In this document: positions 6,557 through 14,355 of the stretch, piece after piece | How the letters are laid out: the number at the start of each line of letters is the position of its first letter | How positions within the stretch are numbered: the first letter of the stretch is position 1 | NCBI GenBank assembly: GCA_964632865.1 | Contig: CAZWDH010000072.1 | Coordinates: 1 to 24,943 of the forward strand | From: JAHDWY01 sp964632865 | GTDB taxonomy: Bacteria > Hydrogenedentota > Hydrogenedentia > Hydrogenedentales > SLHB01 | Length of the DNA stretch: 24,943 nt | Direction: 5' to 3' | Program-made: the position numbers and the translations under genes | The notes under the pieces: model-generated | What the model saw: the letters and a program-made list of their open reading frames with translations, nothing else | Databases searched by the model: none | What the model was told of the DNA's origin: nothing

Positions 6557-7267
6557 TCAGCGCAACCGCGCCAACGCGGGGATCAACCCGTACAACCGCA
6601 TCAACCACTTTGTGCGGCGATACAGGAACAACTCGTGTTGCCGGCCTTCAATGGCGCGCTCCAACCGGGCTGCAAAGTCCGCGACAGGAACCTGGCGCGG
6701 TCCGTCGCCGATTCCCATGAGGGCCACGTTCACGACTTGGAACCCCTGGGCGCGGAGTTCGGCGTGCAGCGCCGCCGAAATCGCGTTGACGCCGGATTTG
6801 GAAATACTATACACGGTTTGCGCCGGGTTTGGCTTATACCCAGCCAGGGAGGAGATGTTGACGATGCGCTTCATCCCGTCTTGCATCAAAGGAACCAGCA
6901 ACCGGCAAAGCTGAAGGGTCCCCGTGACGTTGGTCCGGATCTGGCCATCGATTTCCTCCAGGCTGGTGTCCATGAGGGGCTTGGAGGTGACGTCCGCGGC
7001 GTTGTTGATAAGCACGTCCACGTGGGGAACCGCGTCTCTCAAGAAGGCTTCAAGGGTACGGAGCGAATCCGGATCGGACAAATCGGTGGTCTTCGTGTGT
7101 ACCTTGCCGGGAGGCAGGCTCTTGGCGAGCGCTTCCAGCCGGTCCTGATTGCGCGCGGTCAACACGAGCTGCGCGTCGAGGGATGCGAAGTGGCGGGCAA
7201 GCCCCTGCCCCACCGTTCCCGTGGCGCCGGTTATCACGATCACCCTGTCCTGAAAAGTCCCTGCCAT
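6557..7267 (-). CDS. Short-chain dehydrogenase/reductase (SDR)
   Basis: A 236-residue classical SDR, an NAD(P)-dependent oxidoreductase of unknown substrate. The Rossmann nucleotide motif TGATGTVG is at residues 13-20, NNAAD at 88-92, the structural Asn at N113, the catalytic Ser in ISS (139-140), and Y153-x-x-x-K157. T37ARN after the second strand suggests NADP preference, as basic residues follow, but this is weak evidence. The C-terminus (ELFLYRRTKWLMRLYGLIPALARL) is basic and hydrophobic and could associate with the membrane, as in SDRs acting on lipids. It begins 5 bases after the upstream methyltransferase stop and ends 23 bases before hemH, so co-transcription is likely. The role of the group is unknown. 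Confidence 0.92.
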   Translation of the reverse strand: MAGTFQDRVIVITGATGTVGQGLARHFASLDAQLVLTARNQDRLEALAKSLPPGKVHTKTTDLSDPDSLRTLEAFLRDAVPHVDVLINNAADVTSKPLMDTSLEEIDGQIRTNVTGTLQLCRLLVPLMQDGMKRIVNISSLAGYKPNPAQTVYSISKSGVNAISAALHAELRAQGFQVVNVALMGIGDGPRQVPVADFAARLERAIEGRQHELFLYRRTKWLMRLYGLIPALARLR

Positions 7268-7272
7268 GCCTG

Positions 7273-7956
7273 TCAGTCCTGTTTACGGGCAAGGATAACA
7301 AACTTGTTGGGCACGTTCCGGTATTGAAAAGCCAGCGCAAGCGTGAAGGGCGCTTTGGCCAGCCGCTGCCACAAGGGAAAGATGCTGCGCTCCACTTGCT
7401 CGCCTGCGATGTGGATAGGCTGAATCGTCAACTCGTATCCACGGCGCTCCAGATGTGGGGTAAGTTCCAATGGGTCTATTGCGGGCTCGTTGTCGTAGGG
7501 CGCGACGCGAATGGGCGAACCCGGCGCCTGCGTCCATCGGACGAAGGGATTGCGGGCGTCGGGTTCGACAATCGCAAGGGTCCCGCCGGGACGCAGGACG
7601 CGGTGCAACTCTGCGAACACGGGCTCCCAGCGTTGTTCCAGGTGATGCAGCACGTCGACGCAGTAGATCGTATCGAACGCCTCGTCGGCGTACGGCAAGC
7701 TGTTCGCGGCATCAGCTACGGCGGCACGAATTCCCCGGCTTCTCGCCAATTGGGCGCAGCGGAAGGACACGTCGAATCCCGCGATAAACTCCGCGTCGAA
7801 GGATTCGGGGATGGTTCCGTCGCCACACCCTACGTCCAGTATGCAGCCTTTGTCGGGCACGAGGGCGTTCAACTTGTCGAGGGATTCTTGCGGGTACGCG
7901 TAGAGCCGGTCGCCGGCCGCAAGCCGGTCGAACAGCGCGGATTGGTCCCGCTTCAC
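7273..7956 (-). CDS. Class I SAM-dependent methyltransferase (Methyltransf_11 type)
   Basis: A 227-residue protein with motif I ILDVGCGDGT (39-48), an acidic post-I region (GFDVS), FDTIYCVDVLHHLE (motif IV region) and LHRVLRPGGTLAIVEPD (motifs V/VI). This is the ubiquinone/menaquinone-methyltransferase-like and small-molecule methyltransferase class; the acceptor cannot be predicted. The start is a GTG whose bases overlap the TGA of the preceding methyltransferase gene (GTGA), with AAGGA upstream, so translation is probably coupled. The stop lies 5 bases before the SDR gene. The pairing with an SDR and a second methyltransferase suggests modification of a lipid or glycan, but no substrate evidence is visible. 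Confidence 0.92.
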   Translation of the reverse strand: MKRDQSALFDRLAAGDRLYAYPQESLDKLNALVPDKGCILDVGCGDGTIPESFDAEFIAGFDVSFRCAQLARSRGIRAAVADAANSLPYADEAFDTIYCVDVLHHLEQRWEPVFAELHRVLRPGGTLAIVEPDARNPFVRWTQAPGSPIRVAPYDNEPAIDPLELTPHLERRGYELTIQPIHIAGEQVERSIFPLWQRLAKAPFTLALAFQYRNVPNKFVILARKQD

Positions 7957-8648
7957 GGCGCGGGTTTCCTTCCGATGTAGAGCAGGGCATCGCCGCGGAA
8001 CCGCATGAGGAAGCGGTGGACGGGCCGGGGGAACAGATTGCCGGCGACGAAGAGGTTGTGGTTGTACGAGCAGAGTTCGAGCGTGTCGAAGCCGTGCGTC
8101 TCGAAGAGGAAGGCCAGGGCGTCGCGCGTGAACGGACGCTTGTGGGTGATGTCGTTCCAGAACCGGAACTTGTACTTCATGATGTCCGGCACGGTGATAA
8201 AGACGACGCCTTCGGGTTTGAGTACGCGGTGAATCTCGGTTGCGATCTTCTCGGGACAGCCTAGGTGTTCGAGCGTGCTGGTCATGGCGAGGAGATCGAT
8301 AGAATCGGCGGCGAGCGGAAAGTTGCCCTTTTCCATGTCGGCCAGGACGAAGCCGATGCCTTCGGAAAGAAGTTGCGGACCGAAGTGGGCGTCGAAATCG
8401 AGCGCGATGCGCTGACTAATTTGCGGAGAATCATAACTGAGAAACCAGCCGTTCCAGGCGCCGCAGTCGAGCACGCGCAAGTCGGTCTTCCCCTGGAAAA
8501 ACTCGTCGACGGCATACTTGAGCGACCAAATCTTATGGCCCTTCTGCCCGATGGCCTGAGCCTTGCGCGTCATGACCTGCATGAACCAGCGCTGGAGGGC
8601 GTTGGTCGATTCGAGGCAGCATCGCTCGTAGTTTTTCGCGTAGTCCAA
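7953..8648 (-). CDS. Class I SAM-dependent methyltransferase, divergent motif I
   Basis: A 231-residue methyltransferase. Motif I is RVLDCGAWNGWFLS (58-71), where the usual GxGxG is replaced by GAWNGW. Later motifs are clear: IALDFD (post-I), IDLLAMTSTLEHLGCPEKI and IHRVLKPEGVVFITVPD. RFWNDITHKRPFTRDAL, an aromatic/basic stretch also seen in methyltransferases of cell-surface polysaccharide clusters, follows. The assigned start is a TTG at 8648 without a good ribosome-binding site; the first in-frame ATG is at residue 23, so the N-terminus is uncertain. Its last bases overlap the start of the next methyltransferase by 4. The 231-base repeat region separates it from the glycosyltransferase gene. 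Confidence 0.85.
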   Translation of the reverse strand: MDYAKNYERCCLESTNALQRWFMQVMTRKAQAIGQKGHKIWSLKYAVDEFFQGKTDLRVLDCGAWNGWFLSYDSPQISQRIALDFDAHFGPQLLSEGIGFVLADMEKGNFPLAADSIDLLAMTSTLEHLGCPEKIATEIHRVLKPEGVVFITVPDIMKYKFRFWNDITHKRPFTRDALAFLFETHGFDTLELCSYNHNLFVAGNLFPRPVHRFLMRFRGDALLYIGRKPAP

Positions 8649-8879
8649 GGTGCGTCTATGTCCATGGCCAGGTCAAAGCGTTCAGGTTTGCCCATTGTAA
8701 AGACAGGGTCGAGAAAATCCTAGCGTCGGGAGAGGGAAAATGGGGACAGGCACCTTCTTGTTACTGAGTCACTCAGCCGAAAAATAGGGACAGTCACCTT
8801 TTTGTTACTGAGTCGCTCAGAAACGGTACGATTCCGTAGAACAAAAAGGTGGCTGTCCCTATGTTTCCACCACACCATG
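8649..8879. other. Intergenic region carrying the repeat element
   Basis: The region between two minus-strand genes holds the repeat array at 8737-8865 and no gene. The minus strand just upstream of the methyltransferase (8649-8736) has no convincing promoter that I can identify. Confidence 0.6.
8737..8865. repeat. Two tandem 40-bp repeats plus an inverted copy (REP/RAYT-like noncoding element)
   Basis: Copy 1 (8737-8776) and copy 2 (8781-8820) are near-identical 40-mers of the form AAAATnGGGACAG..CACCTT..TTGTTACTGAGTC.CTCAG, spaced by 4 bases. Bases 8840-8865 are an inverted copy of the first 26 bases of copy 2 with two mismatches, so copy 2 and this arm can form a long hairpin. Each copy ends in a small palindrome (CTGAGT-C-ACTCAG in copy 1). 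GGGACAG-containing inverted repeats resemble those near REP-associated transposases, from memory, but no transposase is present here. The long stem lies just after the glycosyltransferase stop and could also act as a transcript end or stabiliser. Confidence 0.75.
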
Positions 8880-10460
8880 CTAATTCATCCCCCACGCGTA
8901 GACGAAGACATCATCGCCACAGGCTTCGTCGATGAGCGTCATATTGGCCTCAACCCAGGCGAGGTCTTCCGCGAAGAGGTGGGGCCAGTGGTGAAAGCGT
9001 CGGTATTCGGCAATGAAATAGCCCTTCGGATGTTCGCTTACGTAGGCCTTTAGGTCGTCGAGGGTCTGGAGGCCCTCCATTCCCGACTCGATGTGCTCCC
9101 ACACGACGACCCGGCTCGGGTACCAGTTGTCGACCTGCCCGACGTAGTACTTGGCGGTAATGTACGTCGTGCAAAGCACCACCGCGTCGTCGAGATGGTC
9201 GCGCACGTAGTGGCAGGGTTTGCGCCATTCGGGATGGACCACGGCCAAGGTCTCATCGGCGCCTCCGGCCACGCGCACGGTATCGCGCACCAAGCGGACG
9301 GTCGATACCGACAGGCGCATGGCGAAGACGAGTATGACGACCGCTGCGGCGATCCGAATCCAGGAGCGCCGCCAGGTCGCGAGGAACGCGGCCAGTCGCA
9401 CCATCGCATAGGCGAAGGCGGCGACATAGAAGGGGTATGCAAAGAACACAAAGCGGTGCCGCCGGTAGCCAATGAGGAAGTTCAGCACCAACAGCGGGAC
9501 GAGGATGGCCAGCCCAATGTAGAGACCGCGCCGCCCTTCGCGCCAGGTCATCCAGACGACGCCGATACATGCCAGGATGAAATATCCGGTGCTGAGGTTG
9601 TTTGTGAAGTAGCGGAAGTAATACAGGCTGTCCGCCTGATCCCAATCGCGCGGGTTCGGCGGTGGCTGGCCAATCTGCGCTTCCTTGAAGATGGCGTCGA
9701 ACTCCGCCTTCGGCAACGTGAGAAAGTGACCGGCTAACGTTAGCACGCCCGCGATCGCCACGACGGCAATCATGGCCGTCCATCGCGATTTCAGCTTTCG
9801 TTCGTACAGAAACCGGAGTCCGATGTATGCGCCTGCGGGTCCGAGGAAGAATATGGAGTGTGGTCCGGACAGCAGCCCGCCGAGATAGGCTAGAACCGTG
9901 GTTGCGCCCCAGCGGATGGATTCCTTCCCGCCGCGCGCTTCGCAGGTCTGCCACAGTGCGTACATCATGGCCAGATAGAAGGTCTGCTGCAGGGAGTAGA
10001 ACCGCGCCTGCCGCGCCCAGGCGATGCTCCAGGGAGAGAGGGCGAGTGCGAAGGCCGCGACGACTGCGGTAGGCCCGCCGAGAAGCCGTCGAAGGATGAC
10101 GTAGGTCAACAGAACGTTCAGCGCGTTGAAGACAACCGATGGCGCTCGAACGGCGAACTCGCCATCACCGAACAGGAGGATCTGGAGGGCAAGCAGATAG
10201 TTGTACAGGGTGCCCTCGGTGAATACGGTGCCGCCCAGGAGCAATGGTAGTCCGTGCTCCGGAATCCCCTTTGCGACGAAGACGTGGATGAGTTCATCGT
10301 GCCATAAACTGGGCACGGCGAGGTTTGAGAAGCCCAGAATCAAGGCCGCGAGTGTGGCGAGCGCTACCGCGACACGTTCCCACAGGGGTGTCGCGCCGTC
10401 CGAGCCATGGGAATCCATCTGACTGTACGACGAACTCAGGTTCAGCAACGGAATACCCAC
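8880..10460 (-). CDS. Polytopic membrane glycosyltransferase, GT39/ArnT/PMT-like
   Basis: A 526-residue integral membrane protein predicted to transfer a sugar from a polyprenyl-phosphate donor to an acceptor on the outer face of the inner membrane. After a short cytoplasmic N-terminus, a first membrane segment (about 29-50) leads into a loop with WHDELIHVFVAKG, the acidic DE pair typical of GT-C enzymes. A TLYNYLLAL segment follows, then roughly ten further hydrophobic helices up to about residue 400, and a soluble C-terminal domain of about 125 residues (HPEWRKPCHYVRDHL onward). The assigned start is GTG at 10460; ATG at 10418 (MDSHGSDG) is about equally plausible, as neither has a good Shine-Dalgarno sequence. 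It follows the gap-broken methyltransferase by 46 bases. Confidence 0.85.
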   Translation of the reverse strand: MGIPLLNLSSSYSQMDSHGSDGATPLWERVAVALATLAALILGFSNLAVPSLWHDELIHVFVAKGIPEHGLPLLLGGTVFTEGTLYNYLLALQILLFGDGEFAVRAPSVVFNALNVLLTYVILRRLLGGPTAVVAAFALALSPWSIAWARQARFYSLQQTFYLAMMYALWQTCEARGGKESIRWGATTVLAYLGGLLSGPHSIFFLGPAGAYIGLRFLYERKLKSRWTAMIAVVAIAGVLTLAGHFLTLPKAEFDAIFKEAQIGQPPPNPRDWDQADSLYYFRYFTNNLSTGYFILACIGVVWMTWREGRRGLYIGLAILVPLLVLNFLIGYRRHRFVFFAYPFYVAAFAYAMVRLAAFLATWRRSWIRIAAAVVILVFAMRLSVSTVRLVRDTVRVAGGADETLAVVHPEWRKPCHYVRDHLDDAVVLCTTYITAKYYVGQVDNWYPSRVVVWEHIESGMEGLQTLDDLKAYVSEHPKGYFIAEYRRFHHWPHLFAEDLAWVEANMTLIDEACGDDVFVYAWGMN

Positions 10461-10510
10461 TCGTGGAAGACGAAAACCGATGCCTCTGGCGTCTGGCTTT
10501 CGTGGCTCAT
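10442..10510 (-). CDS. Possible 22-residue translationally coupled leader ORF
   Basis: An ATG (10510-10508) overlaps the TGA of the upstream methyltransferase as ATGA and has GGAG 7 bases before it. It opens 22 codons (MSHESQTPEASVFVFHEW...), ending at TGA 10444-10442, inside the start region of the glycosyltransferase in another frame. It could be a leader that couples translation, the remnant of a frameshifted N-terminus, or chance. Confidence 0.3.
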   Translation of the reverse strand: MSHESQTPEASVFVFHEWVFRC

Positions 10511-11264
10511 ACTTTCTCCACCTCCACCGTAATCATGCTCCCTCGCAGGAAGAAGCATACCATGTCCTCGAAGGTGCACAACGCAATGGCGGGAACGAGA
10601 GCGAACTCTTTGAGTACCCACATCAGGCGCATCGCACTCGTCGGCGAACGATAGACGGCGGGGCTCATGCAGTCCTCCACGGGATTCGCCCGGAGCCCCA
10701 GGCGCCGTGAGAGAAGGTGTTGGGCGTCCGCAAGATTGCTTTCAAAGAACCGGCCCTGGTAAGTAACCCGGCTGACACGCATACCCGGCGGGAGGAGGGC
10801 CGCAAGCGTGTCGACACCGTATCCGTCGACCTTGTGATCGTCGGGGTCCACCTGTAGACCCAGCCACCGGNNNNNNNNNNATCGATCTCGTGGAGCATGG
10901 CGGAGGGGTCGTCCAAATGCTCGATAATGTGCGAAGCGATGACGACGTCAAACGCACCGTTTTGGAACGGCAACCGGCAGGAATCGCCAAGGGTCATGCG
11001 ATTGCGGGAAATCGTATTGAGAGCGCTCGCTATGCGGCGCGTTTCGTCGAGGCTGGCGGGGGATCGATCGCAGCTGACGACCGACATTCCGGCCAATGCC
11101 GCAAGGAGGGAATTGGACCCGGCGCCGGAACCTACGTCGAGCAATCGGCAGTGTCCGGAGCGAATCATGCGCCGGAGAAACCGGCGAACGGGGCCCACAC
11201 CCAATCTCGCGCCGATGTGCCAGAACGTGAGATAATATGGTGGAAATCGGTATACCTCGAACAT
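10507..11264 (-). CDS. SAM-dependent methyltransferase, interrupted by an assembly gap
   Basis: The N-terminal part (MFEVYRFPPYYLTFWH, then motif I RLLDVGSGAGSNSLL, and VVIASHIIEHLDDPSAMLHEID) is read in one frame up to the gap at 10880. The remainder is read in another frame: RWLGLQVDPDDHKVDGYGVD, then LAALLPPGMRVSRVTYQGRFFE, ending MITVEVEKV. Together they form one class I methyltransferase of about 250 residues; the missing bases should encode the usual R-V-L-x-P-G turn. The frame change is caused by the placeholder gap length, not by a mutation in the organism. ATG at 11264 is preferred because residues before it look non-homologous; the frame is open to 11339. It is divergent from the sensor-kinase gene and upstream of the glycosyltransferase. 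Confidence 0.8.
10871..10880. other. Assembly gap (10 N) inside a methyltransferase gene
   Basis: Ten Ns disrupt the reading frame. The conserved methyltransferase motif between HEID and RWLGLQVD needs about 18 bases, so the stated gap size is wrong. Confidence 0.9.
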
Positions 11265-11359
11265 GTGCCGTATGTTTTTCCGGTGGATTGTCTGATTTTG
11301 CCGCGCCGGGGCAAACGGCATTGTAGAGTATCTGCGCACACATTGCCCAATGGGATTGC

Positions 11360-13690
11360 ATGAACACCAACAGTGTCCCCGAAAACGAGATTTTCATGGT
11401 TGAACCGCCAAGAATTGTTGTGATTGCGCGACACGAGCCGGCAGCGGCTTGGGCGCGTGATGTGCTCTGCGGGACGGGTCTCCTGGAATCTGCGGACGAG
11501 GCGTTCGCGTTGCGCCTGCGAGGCGGTGTCATCCTGGAGTTTGCGACGGACTCCGGCTATCCGGACACGTGTTCGAACAACACGGCGCTTGTACGAATCG
11601 TCGACCCGGGCGAGTCCAGCGGTGATGCCTGCCCGGACCCGCGCATATGCAACGTGCCGGCGGGGGACCCAACCGCGTTCGCGACGGCGGTGCAATTGTG
11701 TTCGGAACTCTTGGCCAGCCGCATGAGGCTCCGCGACGTGGAGTGCGCGCTCGCCTACCGGGTCCAGTTCGAAACCCTTCTCACGGAGCTATCGTCACGA
11801 CTGGTCCATACCTCATCGATTGACTTGAGTGAGGTGATCGCAGAGGCCGTGACCATGATCGGGATCTTCACAAACGTCGACCGGTGCTACCTCTTCCAGT
11901 TCGATGAGGAGGGGTCTGTCGCAACGTTTACGCACGAATGGTGCGCAGCGGGGATTGAGTCCCACCTGACCTTGTTCTCCCGAGTGGACTTGGCGGCGTT
12001 TCCGTGGACACACGAAATGTACCGGCGCATGAAGTACATCTACATTCCCAGGATCGAAGATCTTCCCGATTCGGCCAAGGAAGAACGCACCATCTATCAG
12101 ACTACGGGGATTCGATCTGTGTTGGCGGCGCCGCTGGCAGTGAATCGTCGTTTGCTAGGCATTCTGGGACTGGCTACGCAACGCGCCGAGCGCACCTGGA
12201 TGGAAGAGGACATCCGAATGCTGGAAGCGCTTGCGCAACTCATAGCCAATGCGCTCGAGCGCAAACGAAACGATGCGGCATTGTCTCGAGTGGAAGGCCG
12301 GTTTCGCGAGTTTGCGGATTTGCTCCCCATTGCGATCGGGATTCACGCGGATTCGCGTTTCGTGTATGCGAACCAGGCGGCGGAGTCCATCTCAGGGTAT
12401 ACGCGGGAAGAGGTCTTGCTCCGTGACGTATTCTCCTTTCTTCATCCTGGCGACACGGATACCGTTCGCGAACATTTGGACGCATTGGCGCAGACGGGCG
12501 CAGAGAAGTCCCATGAGGTGCGCTTCTTTAACAAACACGGAGAGGAACGCTGGGCCGAGTTGCAGTCCCGCATGATTGAATTCGACGGGAAACCGTCGTA
12601 TCTGCTCGCGGCGGTAGATACGACCGATCGCAAACGCACCGAAAGCGCACTGCGCGAGAGCGAGGAACGCTTGAGGAGCCTTCTCGAGAACATGCCGGTC
12701 ATGATGGACGCCTTCGATGCGGAGGGTACCATCATCGTCTGGAATCGGGAATGCGAACGGGTAACCGGCTACCGTTCCGAAGAGATTGTCGGGAATCCAC
12801 GCGCTATAGCAATGCTCTACCCCGATGCGGCCAATCGAGAGCGCATGTTCGAGGACTTTGAACGGCTTGGATCTGATTTTCGCGACTGGGAAATTCAACT
12901 CACGTGCAAAGACGGCACACTGCGTACCATATCGTGGGCAAGCATCTCGGGACAGTTTCCAATATCAGGCTGGGCCTATTGGGCGGTCGGCATGGACGTG
13001 ACGGAACGTAAGCTTCTTGAGAAGCAGGTCCTGGAAATCAGCGCCCGCGAGCAGATCCGCATCGGCCAGGACCTGCACGACCGCTTGGGACAACTGCTGA
13101 CCGGGCTGGGATTCAAAGCGCAATCATTGGCGGATCGGCTCGGCGAGCGCGGGTTGGGCGAGGCTGAAGCGGCCGAACGGTTGGTCGGGCTGGTTTCGGA
13201 ATCCATTTCCTTGACCCGCAGTCTGTCCAAAGGACTTCAACCGGTGGAGGTCGGAGCCGACGGCCTAATGACCGCGCTGGAAGAGTTGGCGCTGCAAGCC
13301 AAGGACCTTTACGGCGTTCATGCCGAGTTCTTGTGTGAAGAGCCGGTCCTCGTCGAAGACAATTCCATGGCGACGCACCTGTACCGAATCGCCCAGGAAG
13401 CGGTCAATAATGCCGCGAAGCATGGCGCGCCGGGCCTGATCGAAATCCGGCTCACGTCGGACGATGGATCGTTATCCTTATCCGTGGAGGACGATGGGAT
13501 TGGCCTGGACCCGGGCGAGCAGCCGAATGGCGGGCTGGGTATGAACATCATGGCCTATCGGGCGAGTGTGATTGACGGCAAGCTTGAATTGCGGCCCCGG
13601 CCCGGAGGCGGAACGAGGGTGTTGTGCAATGTGCGATTGACGCCTACTGGAACCGCGCCTTCCCAACCCCAACGTGGAGAATCCCGGTGA
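11360..13690 (+). CDS. Sensor histidine kinase, GAF-PAS-PAS-HisKA_3-HATPase (NarX/DegS-like)
   Basis: A 776-residue soluble sensor kinase; no membrane segment is seen, so it should sense a cytoplasmic signal. Residues 1-130 form an unrecognised domain (PPRIVVIARHEPAAAWARD onward). GAF: about 140-300, containing VDRCYLFQFDEEG, SVLAAPL and LLGILGLATQRAERTW. PAS 1: about 312-425 (GRFREFADLLPIAIGI, then FVYANQAAESISGYTREE). PAS 2: about 433-552 (EERLRSLLENMPVMMDAFD, then WNRECERVTGYRSEE). HisKA_3: REQIRIGQDLHDRLGQLLTG with phospho-acceptor H573. HATPase_c: IAQEAVNNAAKHG (N box, 677-689), VEDDGIGL (709-716) and NGGLGMNIM. Its stop overlaps the response-regulator GTG. The ATG at 11360 has only a weak GGGA; M13 (11396) is an alternative. 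Confidence 0.95.
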   Translation: MNTNSVPENEIFMVEPPRIVVIARHEPAAAWARDVLCGTGLLESADEAFALRLRGGVILEFATDSGYPDTCSNNTALVRIVDPGESSGDACPDPRICNVPAGDPTAFATAVQLCSELLASRMRLRDVECALAYRVQFETLLTELSSRLVHTSSIDLSEVIAEAVTMIGIFTNVDRCYLFQFDEEGSVATFTHEWCAAGIESHLTLFSRVDLAAFPWTHEMYRRMKYIYIPRIEDLPDSAKEERTIYQTTGIRSVLAAPLAVNRRLLGILGLATQRAERTWMEEDIRMLEALAQLIANALERKRNDAALSRVEGRFREFADLLPIAIGIHADSRFVYANQAAESISGYTREEVLLRDVFSFLHPGDTDTVREHLDALAQTGAEKSHEVRFFNKHGEERWAELQSRMIEFDGKPSYLLAAVDTTDRKRTESALRESEERLRSLLENMPVMMDAFDAEGTIIVWNRECERVTGYRSEEIVGNPRAIAMLYPDAANRERMFEDFERLGSDFRDWEIQLTCKDGTLRTISWASISGQFPISGWAYWAVGMDVTERKLLEKQVLEISAREQIRIGQDLHDRLGQLLTGLGFKAQSLADRLGERGLGEAEAAERLVGLVSESISLTRSLSKGLQPVEVGADGLMTALEELALQAKDLYGVHAEFLCEEPVLVEDNSMATHLYRIAQEAVNNAAKHGAPGLIEIRLTSDDGSLSLSVEDDGIGLDPGEQPNGGLGMNIMAYRASVIDGKLELRPRPGGGTRVLCNVRLTPTGTAPSQPQRGESR

Positions 13691-14352
13691 GCGGAACTAC
13701 CGCATCCGTGCTAATCGTGGACGACCATCCGATTGTCCGTGAAGGATTGACGGAATTGATCAACCGTGAGCAAGGCCTCAGCGTCTGCGGGGTGGCGGAG
13801 TCGGCACGACAGGCACTCGAAAACGCTGCGCAGTTGAGCCCGGATATTTTCGTCATCGATCTTTCTCTGGAGGATCTGAATGGGCTGAACTTGATTAAGG
13901 ATCTTCGCGCCCGTTCCGTGAATACCCCCATCCTGGTGTTGTCAATGCACGACGAGACGCTATATGCAGAGCGCGCGCTGCGGGCCGGGGCGCAGGGGTA
14001 CATCATGAAGCGGGAGGCGCCAACGAAGGTCATTGACGCCATCCGGCTGGTTCTCCGAGGCGACGTGTACTTGAGTCCAGAGATGTCGTCCCGGCTGATG
14101 CAGCGTTTGGTCGGCAGCCGGAGCCGTGCGGAGGTGCCGTCAATTGCCCGGTTAAGCGATCGCGAACTGGAAGTCTATACGCTGGTTGGCCAAGGGTTGA
14201 AGACACGCGAAGTGGCGGCAAAATTGAACCTGAGCGTGAAGACGGTGGAGACCTACCGGGAACACATCAAGGAAAAACTCGGGCTCAAGAACGCCACGGA
14301 GCTGGTCCAGAGCGCCATTAAATGGGTTCACACTGAGCGCACTGGACCGTAA
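13687..14352 (+). CDS. NarL/LuxR-family response regulator
   Basis: A 221-residue two-component DNA-binding regulator. The receiver domain (about 6-122) has D12-D13, phospho-acceptor D58 (IFVIDLS), S86 (LVLSMHD) and K108 (GYIMKREA). The LuxR-type helix-turn-helix is at about 150-215: ARLSDREL..., GLKTREVAAKLNLSVKTVETYREHI and KLGLKNATELVQSA. The GTG at 13687 is preferred over longer in-frame starts because VSGTTASVLIVDDHP begins exactly there, GGAG lies about 8 bases upstream, and the start overlaps the kinase TGA as GTGA. It is therefore the cognate partner of that kinase. Only 3 bases separate its stop from the stop of the converging thiD. Targets are unknown. Confidence 0.96.
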   Translation: MSGTTASVLIVDDHPIVREGLTELINREQGLSVCGVAESARQALENAAQLSPDIFVIDLSLEDLNGLNLIKDLRARSVNTPILVLSMHDETLYAERALRAGAQGYIMKREAPTKVIDAIRLVLRGDVYLSPEMSSRLMQRLVGSRSRAEVPSIARLSDRELEVYTLVGQGLKTREVAAKLNLSVKTVETYREHIKEKLGLKNATELVQSAIKWVHTERTGP

Positions 14353-14355
14353 TGC

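Noticed and set aside
8737..8820. The two 40-bp tandem repeats as a CRISPR array
   Set aside because: The spacer is only 4 bases, there are just two units and no cas genes; it fits a repeat element better.
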